Positions 33,514 to 42,261 of a stretch of DNA of 64,000 bases are shown piece after piece. Each line of letters starts with the position of its first letter. The first letter of the stretch is position 1. The DNA comes from an uncultured Collinsella sp. (GTDB lineage Bacteria; Actinomycetota; Coriobacteriia; Coriobacteriales; Coriobacteriaceae), in assembly GCA_900541055.1 (NCBI GenBank), contig UQHZ01000004.1, positions 81,726 to 145,725 on the forward strand. The letters run 5' to 3'. Both the position numbers and the translations under genes were made by a program. The notes under the pieces were generated by a model. It had not been told where the DNA came from, searched no databases, and worked only from the letters and a program-made list of their open reading frames with translations.

Positions 33514-34362
33514 ATGCCAAGCTGGAACATTCATATCGCTCAGACGGAGCGTTTGCTGGAGCGCACCGGTGCGCTTGCCAAGAGCGTGCGCGACCGCAAT
33601 GCCTTTTTGTTTGGCTGCGTGGTTCCGGATATTTTCGTGGGCTATATGGTCCCTGGCATCGCCGATCCCATCCCGTACCGCATTACGCACTTTGCCAAGC
33701 CCGAGCCTATCCCTAAGCCGCGTGAGCACGAGTTCTGGGATACCTATGTGGCACCGTTGCTTAAAAGTTCACCCACCGGTGCGCCAGCCGCGGCGACCTC
33801 GATTATCGAGGAGCGCGAGCGACTGAATCGCGTGCACTATCCCCAGCGCTACAGGGATGCTGAGCCGGTTGTCGGTCCCGGCGCTCGTGAGTTCTCGCTT
33901 GCGTCCGAAGATGTGGCGCAGTCGCTGCTCGATTTGACACTGGGCGTTTGGTCTCACCTCGTGGCCGATACCGTGTGGAATACGCGCGTGAATCAGTACC
34001 TGGAGGCGCACGGCGGCAAACCGTGCGAGGAATTCCGCATTAAAAAGCAAGGCGACTTTGACTGGTTTGGCAAGACACTCGGCATCGTTTCGATTCCGCG
34101 CGCGACCGATCGCCTGTATACTGCGGCGACGCGTTTTGGGCAGTATCCCATCCATAAGGAGTATGTGCTCAAGACCATCGGCGTTATACACGAGATCGTG
34201 CGCGAAAACCCCGGCGAGCCCGACCATCCGCCATACCGCCTGCTGACCGAGGAATTCTTCGACGCAACGTTTACCGAGGTCATCGAGCTGACCGAGGCGG
34301 GTTTTGCCGCCCGTGTCGAATCGCCCGATGTGCCTGCTCTGCCCCTGATTGCTAGCTGCTAG
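33514..34362 (+). CDS. Zinc-dependent phospholipase C-like protein
   Basis: A 282-residue protein. I use ATG at 33514, six bases after GGGGG; an in-frame ATG 12 bases earlier would swallow that site. The N-terminus MPSWNIHIAQTERLLE, the mid segment AFLFGCVVPDI and the later LGVWSHLVADTVWNTRVN follow the pattern of the zinc-dependent phospholipase C / S1-P1-like family (His and Asp metal ligands). No signal peptide is seen, so extracellular lipase action is doubtful. It ends tail-to-tail with the next gene, the two stops overlapping by four bases. Confidence 0.65.
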   Translation: MPSWNIHIAQTERLLERTGALAKSVRDRNAFLFGCVVPDIFVGYMVPGIADPIPYRITHFAKPEPIPKPREHEFWDTYVAPLLKSSPTGAPAAATSIIEERERLNRVHYPQRYRDAEPVVGPGAREFSLASEDVAQSLLDLTLGVWSHLVADTVWNTRVNQYLEAHGGKPCEEFRIKKQGDFDWFGKTLGIVSIPRATDRLYTAATRFGQYPIHKEYVLKTIGVIHEIVRENPGEPDHPPYRLLTEEFFDATFTEVIELTEAGFAARVESPDVPALPLIASC

Positions 34363-35432
34363 CTGGCCGGCCCGGCAGTGAATAGCTCAACCCAATCGAC
34401 AAGTAGCTCTTGCCGTAAGGTATCTTCGGCAATGCGCTCCTGTTTGGTCTTTGGGATGTGGGGAAGCCCGGCCTTTTTATGGATGAGCTCGGCTATGTGG
34501 TCGAAGCTCTTCTTCTCCTTGATCTGGTCATAGGTAATTTGGATGACGTCGTAGCCCATGCTTGTGAGTGCGGTGGCGCGCTCGGCATCGGAGAGGCTCG
34601 CGGCTTCGCTGTCGTGGGCAGAGCGGCCTTGGCATTCCAGAATGACGCCCATGCTGTCGGTGGCGCTTTCGATGAGGATATCGGCGTAGCAGCAGGTTTT
34701 GTCATACAGCGAACGTGCGGCTTCACTGAGCGGGATGCGCGCGTTGTTGGCGATCTCGATGCCCTGGCCGCCCTCGTCGCGGGGGAGCGAGATAAGCATG
34801 GAGGTCTGTACTTCGAAGGGCGAGGCGGCCTGCCCCGTCATGTGCTCGGCCGCCCAGCGCAGTTGTTTGACGCCGCGCAGGCCTGCGGCTTGCTTGGCGA
34901 ACGCGGCGATATCCGTTGCGGTAAGAAGCGGCGTGCGCTTCCACAAGTTGGTGTCATTGCCCTTGGTGTCGTTAACTCGCTCCCAGCCGCAGTTGGGTGG
35001 AATGAACTTAAGCGAAATAGCTTCATCGAGTTGTTGTTGCGTTCGCTCGCAGGGCTTAAACACTGCAAAGGAGCCGCACATCTCGTAGCACGCCATGAGT
35101 AACTGGTTGCGTGAGACCTGCGTGGCAAGGCTGAGCAGCGTGAACTCCGGTGAAGTGACATCAAATCCATGTTCAGTCTGCCTAAACGATCCCGGAGGTG
35201 GTTCTTGGGTCAGGAGGTGCGATTTAAACAGGCTTCGCGACCCGGATTGTGCCCGAGTGAATACAAGCCTGTGAAGTGGTGCGTGAAGCAGGTCTTTTAC
35301 AACTGCATGACTTCCGAGGCCACAACATCTGCGATCCATATTGCCAAGGCTAATGGCGGGGTAAAGGCCTAATACCTGCGGCGGGATGCGGTAGTAGTTA
35401 AAGGCGGATTGCCCACAAAGCGTCAGGTCCAT
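34359..35432 (-). CDS. AbiEi/DUF559-like protein with endonuclease-type C-terminus
   Basis: A 357-residue protein of unknown function; ATG after GGAGGG. The N-terminal part, MDLTLCGQSAFNYYRIPP and later VTSPEFTLLSLATQVSR, resembles the winged-helix portion of AbiEi-type proteins common in Coriobacteriia. The C-terminal part has DILIESATDSMGVILECQG and GYDVIQITYDQI, matching the D...ExK-like strand order of DUF559 / Vsr-related nucleases, though the usual Lys is Gln-Gly here. I see no partner toxin gene next to it. A nuclease or defence-related role is inference. Confidence 0.6.
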   Translation of the reverse strand: MDLTLCGQSAFNYYRIPPQVLGLYPAISLGNMDRRCCGLGSHAVVKDLLHAPLHRLVFTRAQSGSRSLFKSHLLTQEPPPGSFRQTEHGFDVTSPEFTLLSLATQVSRNQLLMACYEMCGSFAVFKPCERTQQQLDEAISLKFIPPNCGWERVNDTKGNDTNLWKRTPLLTATDIAAFAKQAAGLRGVKQLRWAAEHMTGQAASPFEVQTSMLISLPRDEGGQGIEIANNARIPLSEAARSLYDKTCCYADILIESATDSMGVILECQGRSAHDSEAASLSDAERATALTSMGYDVIQITYDQIKEKKSFDHIAELIHKKAGLPHIPKTKQERIAEDTLRQELLVDWVELFTAGPAS

Positions 35433-35485
35433 AATGCCCTCCTGGCCGAAATCATCTCTTTGAAGCGAGTGATGCCAGCGTCAAT

Positions 35486-35610
35486 CCGGAAGTATGCGGC
35501 AAAATCTGAACCCTATGAGCGGACCTGGCTTTTGAGGCTAGTTTATCAGGCATTTTGTTGCGAAAAAACAGGGTGTGCTCGGAGGTTCCAGAATTTGCCG
35601 CATACTTCCG
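35486..35610. repeat. Long inverted repeat upstream of the endonuclease-like gene
   Basis: The arms GGAAGTATGCGGCAAAATCT (from 35488) and GAATTTGCCGCATACTTCC (to 35609) are complementary over about 24 positions with two differences. They enclose 70 bases of AT-richer sequence. The surrounding 35433-35790 has no protein-coding gene that I can support. Confidence 0.85.
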
Positions 35611-35791
35611 AAAACCAGGTCGATTTGGTTCTTGCTAAAACGATTTATCAGCCCTGTGTGAGGTGTGGGTTTGCCACCGGGCGAACACTTTTAGCGCTTG
35701 GGGCTTTATTTTTTGGGCCTCGGAGGGCGGATTTCGCGCTTTTGGTAATGAAATGGGTGCGTGCCATGCCGTGCGGTAGGCATCGGTGCAC

Positions 35792-35830
35792 AGAAAAAGG
35801 GCCCGGAAGGCAATGCCTTCCGGGCCCTTT
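35792..35830 (-). terminator. pyk: Terminator of pyk
   Basis: AAAGGGCCCGGAAGGC and GCCTTCCGGGCCCTTT form a perfect 16-bp stem with a 3-base loop. On the minus strand it ends TTTTT. It lies 29 bases past the pyk stop. Confidence 0.95.
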
Positions 35831-35858
35831 GCAATGCAAATCTGCTTGCAAGTGCGAT

Positions 35859-37319
35859 TTAGCGCACCTGGGCGACGTAAGCGACGTTGGTCGAGGAGAC
35901 CTTATCCTCGAGCTGGACGCTCATGCGGGGATCGCCGGCGGTAGCGACGGTCAGATCGCCGGCCTCGACGTAGCCGAGCTCCTTAGCGGTCTCGATCGCC
36001 TTGACGATCGTGCCGTTGACGGTGCCCTGGGTAATCTCGGCCTGGTGCGGGATAACGCCCCAGTACATAATCATCTGCTGGACGGCCCACTCGTGGCGGG
36101 AGAACGCGCAGATCGGCATGTTGGGACGGAAGTGCGAGATCAGGCGAGCGGTACGACCGGTGGTCGTCGGCACGGTGATGCACTTGGCGCCAACGGTGGT
36201 AGCCATGTTCACAGCGGACATACCCACAACGTTGTTGACGACGCGGGTGCCGTGAGCGTCAGCCGGAACCTCGAGCGGAGCGTGAGCCGGGAGGTACTTC
36301 TCGGTCTCGAGAGCAATGCTGGCCTGCATCTTGACGGCCTCAACCGGGTACTTACCGGCAGCGGACTCGCCGGAAAGCATAACGGCGTCGGTGCCGTCGT
36401 AAATGGCGTTAGCAACGTCGGCAACCTCGGCGCGCGTCGGGCGCGGGTTCTGCTGCATGGAGTCGAGCATCTGCGTAGCGGTGATAACGGGCTTGTAGGC
36501 CGCATTGCACTTGGCGATGATCTCCTTCTGGATGTGCGGAACGAGCTCGGGCTTGATCTCGATGCCCAGGTCGCCACGGGCGACCATGATGCCGTCGGAA
36601 GCCTCGAGGATCTCGTCGAAGTTTTCGACGCCCAGGGCGCACTCGATCTTCGGGAAGATTGTCACGTGCTCGCCACCGTTCTCGCGGCAAAGCTTGCGAA
36701 TGCCGCGGACGGACTCGCCGTCACGGATGAAGGAAGCGGCGATGTAGTCGATGTTCTCGGTCAGGCCAAAGAGGATGTCCTGACGATCGCGCTCGGTGAT
36801 AGCGGGCAGCGAGATGTTGACGTTGGGCATGTTGACGCCCTTGCGCTCGCCGATCAGGCCGTCGTTCTTAACGACGCAAGTCATGTCCTGGCCGTCGACG
36901 GACTCGACCTCGAGGGCAACCAGGCCGTCATCGATCAGGATGAGGGAGCCCTTCTCGACCTCGGAGGGCAGAGCCAGGTAGTCGAGGGAGATGTGCTCAG
37001 CGGTGCCGTGGAAATCCTCGGACGTGGGCTGAGCGGTGACGACGATCTTGTCGCCGGTCTTGACGGCAACCTTCTTGCCGTCGACCAAAAGGCCGGTGCG
37101 GACCTCGGGGCCCTTGGTGTCGAGCAGGATGCCGACGGGCATACCGAGCTCCTTGGAAATACGACGGACGCGCTCGATGCGACCGTGGTGCTCGTCGTAG
37201 GATCCGTGCGAGAAGTTAAAACGGGCGACGTTCATGCCCGCCTTGATCATCTCGCGGATGGTCTCGTCGCTATCGCAGGCGGGACCCATGGTGCATACAA
37301 TCTTGGTGCGCTTGTACAT
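35859..37319 (-). CDS. pyk: Pyruvate kinase
   Basis: A 486-residue glycolytic enzyme making pyruvate and ATP from phosphoenolpyruvate. ATG after GGAGGTCTGA. N-terminal KIVCTMGPACDSDET and MNVARFNFSHG are diagnostic. The active site includes GILLDTKGPEVRTG and FPKIECALGVENFDEI with the metal Glu. MVARGDLGIEI and VITATQMLDSM follow, the latter part of the catalytic loop. The C-terminal allosteric domain is complete and ends VAQVR; it lacks the extra phosphohistidine domain found in some Gram-positives. A -10-like TATAAT on the minus strand lies at about 37384. Confidence 0.97.
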   Translation of the reverse strand: MYKRTKIVCTMGPACDSDETIREMIKAGMNVARFNFSHGSYDEHHGRIERVRRISKELGMPVGILLDTKGPEVRTGLLVDGKKVAVKTGDKIVVTAQPTSEDFHGTAEHISLDYLALPSEVEKGSLILIDDGLVALEVESVDGQDMTCVVKNDGLIGERKGVNMPNVNISLPAITERDRQDILFGLTENIDYIAASFIRDGESVRGIRKLCRENGGEHVTIFPKIECALGVENFDEILEASDGIMVARGDLGIEIKPELVPHIQKEIIAKCNAAYKPVITATQMLDSMQQNPRPTRAEVADVANAIYDGTDAVMLSGESAAGKYPVEAVKMQASIALETEKYLPAHAPLEVPADAHGTRVVNNVVGMSAVNMATTVGAKCITVPTTTGRTARLISHFRPNMPICAFSRHEWAVQQMIMYWGVIPHQAEITQGTVNGTIVKAIETAKELGYVEAGDLTVATAGDPRMSVQLEDKVSSTNVAYVAQVR

Positions 37320-37612
37320 TCAGACCTCCATCTGACATCGTCTTGCGCTGATAGATAAACCATAAGAAATAAAACTGAGATGATTATAACGAAATGCCGA
37401 CCGAATACCCCAAAAAATCGACCGTATGCCGAATTAGAAGTTCATTTTTTGCGAAAAAACGGTATATGCAAAAGCTTTACCAACCGTTCTAACCGCTGCT
37501 ATCTGGGCGATATTTCAGTTTGACGATGCGCCGAAGAAAAAACGTTTTACCAATCTTGAGCATCACACTGTCTGCACCGTTGCGCCTGTGCCGTGTTTCC
37601 AGATGGAATGTT

Positions 37613-37642
37613 TTGGCTAGACGCGTCGCTTTGGGGTACCAT
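37613..37642 (+). promoter_or_regulatory. Candidate promoter of the cation ATPase gene
   Basis: TTGGCT (37613-37618) and TACCAT (37637-37642) with an 18-base spacer. This gives a leader of about 110 bases before the ATPase start. The stretch 37390-37610 between pyk and here is AT-rich and shows no gene. Confidence 0.5.
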
Positions 37643-37696
37643 AGCTCCACTATCAACTGCCGCTCAGCACGGCAGCCTTGATGAGCCCTTGCCCTT

Positions 37697-37750
37697 CTCC
37701 TGGGAATTATGATCGGGCATCAATCTGCTGAGTGGCCCGAATCCCAGGAG
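37697..37750 (+). promoter_or_regulatory. RBS-sequestering leader hairpin of the cation ATPase gene
   Basis: CTCCTGGGA (37697-37705) pairs perfectly with TCCCAGGAG (37742-37750), and an inner TCGGGC / GCCCGA helix (37713-37718, 37735-37740) stacks below it. The 3' strand contains AGGAG of the ribosome-binding site for the ATG at 37761, so folding would block translation. A second hairpin, CTGCCG / CGGCAG, lies upstream at about 37659-37675. It matches none of the metal riboswitches I know. Confidence 0.65.
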
Positions 37751-37760
37751 GGGACTCTAT

Positions 37761-40442
37761 ATGCAAAAGGAATACCTGTCCGCCGCGGCGGAGGTGCTCA
37801 GCGACCAAGGTGTCGATGAGAACCTCGGCCTGAGCAACGACGAGGCGTCGTCGCGCCTCGCCAAGACAGGCCCTAACAAGCTTGAGGAAGCCGAGAAGAC
37901 GCCGCTGTGGAAGCGCTTCTTTGAGCAGATGGCAGACCCCATGGTCATCATGCTGATCGTTGCCGCCGTTATCAGCGCACTCACGGGCATGGTCAAGGGC
38001 GAGCCCGACTTTGCCGACGTCGCCATCATCATGTTCGTCGTTATCGTCAACTCGGTGTTGGGCGTGGTCCAGGAAGCCAAGAGCGAGGAGGCCCTCGAGG
38101 CGCTGCAGGAGATGAGCGCGGCGCAGTCCAAGGTGCTGCGCGACGGCAAGCTCGTTCACCTGCCGAGCGCCGAGCTCGTCCCCGGCGACGTGATCATGCT
38201 CGAGGCGGGCGACTCCGTCCCGGCCGACTGCCGCGTACTCGAGAGCGCCACGATGAAGATCGAAGAGGCCGCACTGACCGGCGAGTCCGTGCCGGTCGAG
38301 AAGCACGCCAACGTGATCGAGCTCGCCGCTGGCACCGACGACGTGCCGCTCGGTGACCGTAAGAACATGTGCTACATGGGCTCCACGGTGGTGTACGGTC
38401 GCGGTCGCGCCGTCGTGGTCGGCACCGGTATGAACACCGAGATGGGCAAGATTGCTGGCGCCTTGGCCGAGGCCAAGGAAGAGCTCACGCCGCTGCAGGT
38501 GAAGCTCGCCGAGCTCAGCCGCATCCTTACCATTATGGTTATCGTCATCTGCGTCGTGATCTTTGGCGTTGATATCCTCCGCCACGGCGTGGGCAACGTC
38601 CTTACCGACCCGACTGCCTTGCTCGACACCTTTATGGTCGCCGTCTCGCTCGCCGTCGCCGCCATTCCCGAGGGCCTGGTCGCCGTCGTGACCATCGTGC
38701 TGTCGCTTGGCGTGACCAAGATGGCCAAGCGCCAGGCAATCATCCGCAAGCTCTCTGCCGTCGAGACTCTCGGCTGCACGCAGACCATCTGCTCGGACAA
38801 GACCGGTACCCTTACCCAAAACAAGATGACCGTCGTCAAGCACGAGCTCGCTGCGCCCAAGGAGAAGTTCCTGGCTGGCATGGCGCTGTGCTCCGATGCC
38901 CAGTGGGACGAGGAGCTGGGCGAGGCCGTGGGCGAGCCGACTGAGTGCGCGCTCGTCAACGATGCCGGCAAGGCGGGCCTCACTGGCCTGACTGCCGAGC
39001 ACCCGCGCGTGGGCGAGGCCCCGTTCGACTCGGGCCGCAAGATGATGTCCGTGGTCGTCGAGACCCTGGATGGCGAGTATGAGCAGTACACCAAGGGCGC
39101 GCCCGACGTGGTGATCGGCCTGTGCACCCATATCTACGACGGCGACAAGGTCGTTCCGCTGACCGAGGAGCGTCGTGCCGAGCTCGTGGCCGCCAACAAG
39201 GCCATGGCCGACGAGGCCCTGCGCGTACTGGCGCTGGCAAGTCGCACCTACACCGAGGTCCCGGACGACTGCAGCCCCGCTGCGCTCGAGCACGACCTGG
39301 TCTTCTGCGGCCTGTCTGGCATGATTGACCCGGTTCGCCCCGAGGTCGCCGACGCCATCCGCGAGGCGCACGACGCCGGTATCCGCACCGTCATGATCAC
39401 GGGCGACCACATCGACACCGCCGTGGCCATCGCCAAGCAGCTGGGCATCGTCACCGATCGCAGCCAGGCCATCACCGGTGCCGACCTCGATCGCATGAGC
39501 GACGAGGAACTCGACGCGCACATCGAGGACTACGGCGTGTATGCCCGCGTCCAGCCCGAGCATAAGACACGCATCGTCGAGGCTTGGAAGTCGCGCGACC
39601 AGATCGTGGCCATGACGGGCGACGGCGTCAACGACGCCCCGTCCATCAAGCGCGCCGACATCGGCGTTGGCATGGGCATCACCGGTACCGATGTCACCAA
39701 GAACGTCGCCGACATGGTGCTTGCCGACGACAATTTCGCCACCATCATCGGTGCCTGCGAAGAGGGCCGTCGCATCTACGACAACATCCGCAAGGTCATT
39801 CAGTTCCTGCTTTCGGCCAACCTTGCCGAGGTCTTCTCGGTATTCATCGCCACGCTCATCGGCTTTACCATCTTCCAGCCGGTGCAGCTGCTGTGGGTGA
39901 ACCTGGTTACCGACTGCTTCCCCGCGCTCGCGCTGGGCATGGAGGATGCCGAGGGTGACATCATGAAGCGCAAGCCGCGCAACGCCAAGGACGGTGTCTT
40001 TGCCGGTCACATGGGCCTGGACTGCGTGGTCCAGGGCCTAATCATCACCGTGCTGGTGCTGGCGAGCTTCTTTGTGGGCGTGTACTTTGACATGGGCTAC
40101 ATCCACATCACCGATATGATCGCCGGCAATGCCGACGAGGAAGGCGTGATGATGGCGTTCATCACGCTCAACATGGTCGAGATTTTCCACTGCTTCAATA
40201 TGCGCAGCCGTCGTGCGTCGCTGTTCACCATGAAGAAGCAGAACAAGTGGCTGTGGGCTTCCGCCGCGCTGGCACTGGTGCTGACGGTGATCGTGACCGT
40301 GCAGCCGACGCTTGCCGAGATGTTCTTTGGCCCCGTGACGCTTGAGCTCAAGGGCGTTCTTGCCGCGCTGGGTCTGGCCTTCCTGATCATCCCGCTTATG
40401 GAGATCTACAAGGCGATTATGCGCGCGGTCGAGAAGGAGTAA
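37761..40442 (+). CDS. Cation-transporting P-type ATPase (P2A, calcium-type)
   Basis: An 893-residue ten-helix membrane pump. The N-terminal cation-ATPase domain is followed by ADPMVIMLIVAAVISALTG (helices 1-2), the actuator motif ALTGESVPVEK, and AAIPEGLVAVVTIVLSLG (helix 4 ion site). The phosphorylated Asp is in CSDKTGTLTQN, nucleotide binding in YTKGAPDVV, and the hinge is MTGDGVNDAPSIK. Helix 6 reads NLVTDCFPALALGMED. This ion-site pattern belongs to the SERCA/PMR1 group (calcium, sometimes manganese). The gene has its own leader, whose hairpin covers the ribosome-binding site. Confidence 0.93.
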   Translation: MQKEYLSAAAEVLSDQGVDENLGLSNDEASSRLAKTGPNKLEEAEKTPLWKRFFEQMADPMVIMLIVAAVISALTGMVKGEPDFADVAIIMFVVIVNSVLGVVQEAKSEEALEALQEMSAAQSKVLRDGKLVHLPSAELVPGDVIMLEAGDSVPADCRVLESATMKIEEAALTGESVPVEKHANVIELAAGTDDVPLGDRKNMCYMGSTVVYGRGRAVVVGTGMNTEMGKIAGALAEAKEELTPLQVKLAELSRILTIMVIVICVVIFGVDILRHGVGNVLTDPTALLDTFMVAVSLAVAAIPEGLVAVVTIVLSLGVTKMAKRQAIIRKLSAVETLGCTQTICSDKTGTLTQNKMTVVKHELAAPKEKFLAGMALCSDAQWDEELGEAVGEPTECALVNDAGKAGLTGLTAEHPRVGEAPFDSGRKMMSVVVETLDGEYEQYTKGAPDVVIGLCTHIYDGDKVVPLTEERRAELVAANKAMADEALRVLALASRTYTEVPDDCSPAALEHDLVFCGLSGMIDPVRPEVADAIREAHDAGIRTVMITGDHIDTAVAIAKQLGIVTDRSQAITGADLDRMSDEELDAHIEDYGVYARVQPEHKTRIVEAWKSRDQIVAMTGDGVNDAPSIKRADIGVGMGITGTDVTKNVADMVLADDNFATIIGACEEGRRIYDNIRKVIQFLLSANLAEVFSVFIATLIGFTIFQPVQLLWVNLVTDCFPALALGMEDAEGDIMKRKPRNAKDGVFAGHMGLDCVVQGLIITVLVLASFFVGVYFDMGYIHITDMIAGNADEEGVMMAFITLNMVEIFHCFNMRSRRASLFTMKKQNKWLWASAALALVLTVIVTVQPTLAEMFFGPVTLELKGVLAALGLAFLIIPLMEIYKAIMRAVEKE

Positions 40443-40454
40443 GTTAACCTGTCC

Positions 40455-40543
40455 GGGCCCGCCCCTGCGTGTTTTCTTCTTCGCTGGTCCTCGCGCTTCG
40501 CGCTGCGGGATCGCTCAGAAGAAAACACTCCCGGGGTGGGCCC
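40455..40543. repeat. Long inverted repeat after the cation ATPase gene
   Basis: The arm from 40455 (GGGCCCGCCCC then GTGTTTTCTTC) pairs with GAAGAAAACACTCCCGGGG ending GTGGGCCC at 40543. The loop holds its own small hairpin, CGCGCTTCGCGC. Located 13 bases past the stop codon, it may end the ATPase transcript. Confidence 0.8.
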
Positions 40544-40607
40544 TACGGTATCCTTGCTGGCTTTTCTCCCGCGCGGATGAAAGAGGGCTGAGGGAAAGAA
40601 GGTGAGC
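40538..40607 (+). repeat. 70-bp direct repeat, copy 1
   Basis: Bases 40538-40607 and 40677-40746 are two copies of a 70-bp unit, about 90 percent alike (shared core CGGTATCCTTGCTGGCTTTT). Each copy runs straight into its own strong palindrome. Spacing of the copies is 139 bases. Neither encodes a plausible protein. Confidence 0.88.
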
Positions 40608-40637
40608 GGCCGAGCAATTGCTCGGCCGCTCGTTTTG
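40604..40637 (+). terminator. Terminator-like palindrome after repeat copy 1
   Basis: GAGCGGCCGAGCAA / TTGCTCGGCCGCTC is a perfect 28-base palindrome followed by GTTTTG. Confidence 0.8.
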
Positions 40638-40676
40638 AATAAAGGATGTGCCCTTAGGAAACCCCTCCCGGCGGGC

Positions 40677-40746
40677 GGGCCCTGCGGTATCCTTGCTGGC
40701 TTTTCTCCCGCGCGGATGATAAAGGGCTGAGGGAAAGTTTGTGAGC
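40677..40746 (+). repeat. 70-bp direct repeat, copy 2
   Basis: Second copy of the unit at 40538. Differences cluster at TACGG/TGCGG, GAAAGAGG/GATAAAGG and AAGAAGG/AAGTTTG; the core CTGGCTTTTCTCCCGCGCGG is unchanged. Confidence 0.88.
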
Positions 40747-40776
40747 TGGTCGGGCTTTGCCCGGCCAGCTCTATTT
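40743..40776 (+). terminator. Terminator-like hairpin after repeat copy 2
   Basis: GAGCTGGTCGGGC, loop TTT, GCCCGGCCAGCTC (one G-U pair), then TATTTG. The stem sequence differs entirely from the hairpin after copy 1 although the position is the same. Confidence 0.8.
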
Positions 40777-40824
40777 GATTTAAAATACCTGCTCAGTTGT
40801 GATTTTGGGTGCTGGGAGGCGCTT

Positions 40825-42009
40825 GTGGGCAAGGCGAAGGCTAAAGCGAAGAAAAAGACGACGGGGGCGCGGGCTAAGCGCGATCGTCGTCGGAAGCTTG
40901 CGACCGAGGCCCCCGCATCTGCCGAGGAGCTGCTGGCAAGCGTGCCGGGGCTTGACGCGCTGCAGGACGTTCCGGCGTTTGATGACCTGCCGGTCGATGA
41001 AACCCAGCAGACTGCCTTTGATGATTTCTGCGCACATGCTGAGGAGCCCGAGCAGATGCAGCTTGGCGCCGTGGTGCGCTTAGATCGCGGGTTTCCGCTG
41101 GTGGCGACGGCCGACGATACCTTTCGTGCCGAGCATGCCGTGGGGTTTGCCAAGTCGCGCGGCGAGGACGAGGTGCTGCTGCCCGCCGTGGGCGACCGTG
41201 TGGCGGTGCGCCGCGCTCCCGGGCACGATATGGGCGTGATTGAGTGCGTTCTGCCGCGCCGTACGAGCTTTGAGCGTTGGCGCGGCCGTGCCCGCGGAGA
41301 GCGTCAGGTGCTCTGCTCCAACGTGGATAGCGTGCTAATCGTGCAGGCGCTCGGTGCCGGTGAGGTGCTGCTCGACCGCGTGGCGCGCTCGCTGGTGTTG
41401 GCGCTCGACTGCGATGCCGAACCGGTGGTGGTGCTCACCAAAGCTGATCGCTGCGATGCCGAGGAGCTCGAGCGCGATCTGGACCGCGTGCGCCGCCTGG
41501 TGGGTCCGGACATGCGCGTGATCGTGACGTCCTCTGCCGAGGGGCGCGGCCTGGACGAGGTACGCGCCTGCGTGCCCGCCGGGAGCTGCGCCATGATCCT
41601 GGGCGAGTCGGGTGCCGGCAAATCGACGCTGCTCAATGCACTGCTGGGCCACGATACGTTGGCTACCGGCGGCGTGCGTGAGCGCGATGACCAGGGTCGC
41701 CACACCACGGTCGCGCGCGTGATGGTGGCGCTGCCGGGCGACGCCGGCGTGATCGCCGATGCCCCGGGCCTGCGCAGCCTACCGCTCGTGGGTCACGAGC
41801 GGGGTCTGGCGCGCGCTTTCCCCGAGATTGTCGAGGCATCGCGCGCGTGCCGGTTTGGCGATTGCACACATACCCATGAGCCGGGTTGCGCCGTTCGCGA
41901 GGCCGAGGACGCCGGGCAGATCGACAGCCTGCGTCTGGAAACGTTCCAAAACCTGGCGTCATCCATGCGCGTGAGCGCTCAAATGCTCGATCCCGATGTT
42001 CATCTGTAA
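40825..42009 (+). CDS. rsgA: Ribosome small-subunit-dependent GTPase A
   Basis: A 394-residue circularly permuted GTPase that helps mature the 30S subunit. GTG at 40825 follows GGGAGGC; the open frame extends upstream without a usable site. A basic, Lys-rich tail (GKAKAKAKKKTTG) and about 60 variable residues precede the OB fold. The GTPase motifs appear in permuted order: LTKADRC (G4) before GESGAGKSTLLNALLG (G1), then DAPGLRSLPL (G3). The C-terminal zinc module is CRFGDCTHTHEPGC. All features are intact; the N-terminus is longer than in E. coli. Confidence 0.93.
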   Translation: MGKAKAKAKKKTTGARAKRDRRRKLATEAPASAEELLASVPGLDALQDVPAFDDLPVDETQQTAFDDFCAHAEEPEQMQLGAVVRLDRGFPLVATADDTFRAEHAVGFAKSRGEDEVLLPAVGDRVAVRRAPGHDMGVIECVLPRRTSFERWRGRARGERQVLCSNVDSVLIVQALGAGEVLLDRVARSLVLALDCDAEPVVVLTKADRCDAEELERDLDRVRRLVGPDMRVIVTSSAEGRGLDEVRACVPAGSCAMILGESGAGKSTLLNALLGHDTLATGGVRERDDQGRHTTVARVMVALPGDAGVIADAPGLRSLPLVGHERGLARAFPEIVEASRACRFGDCTHTHEPGCAVREAEDAGQIDSLRLETFQNLASSMRVSAQMLDPDVHL

Positions 42010-42026
42010 TTGATTTTTCCTATGAC

Positions 42027-42062
42027 AGCCGTCTCCCAACTGTTCGGGAGACGGCTTTTTTG
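42027..42062 (+). terminator. rsgA: Terminator of rsgA
   Basis: AGCCGTCTCCC and GGGAGACGGCT form a perfect 11-bp stem with an 8-base loop, followed by TTTTTT. Confidence 0.95.
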
Positions 42063-42261
42063 CTGCGGAAAAGCCTCGAAACATGCAGTTTGCTGACGTG
42101 CTGACCAAAACCTTGCCACGAGCTTGACGGGCTGGTTAGTTTTTGGTCAGCGATTGGTTTGACATCGAAAACCAAGATCGCGATTGCGCCGCTTTGCACT
42201 CTGACCACCCAGACAATGGTGGTACGGGCATTCGCCCGGCACTGCCATGAGAGGAGCGGCC

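Noticed and set aside
37640..37760. Known manganese (yybP-ykoY) or magnesium (M-box) riboswitch before the ATPase gene
   Set aside because: The conserved loop sequences of those classes are missing; only an RBS-masking hairpin is supported.
37707..40010. A 767-codon open frame opposite the cation ATPase
   Set aside because: Antisense shadow of a complete P-type ATPase; the His/Asp-rich product resembles no protein.
40741..40824. Upstream start for rsgA
   Set aside because: It would include the terminator hairpin after repeat copy 2; GTG at 40825 has a proper GGGAGG site.
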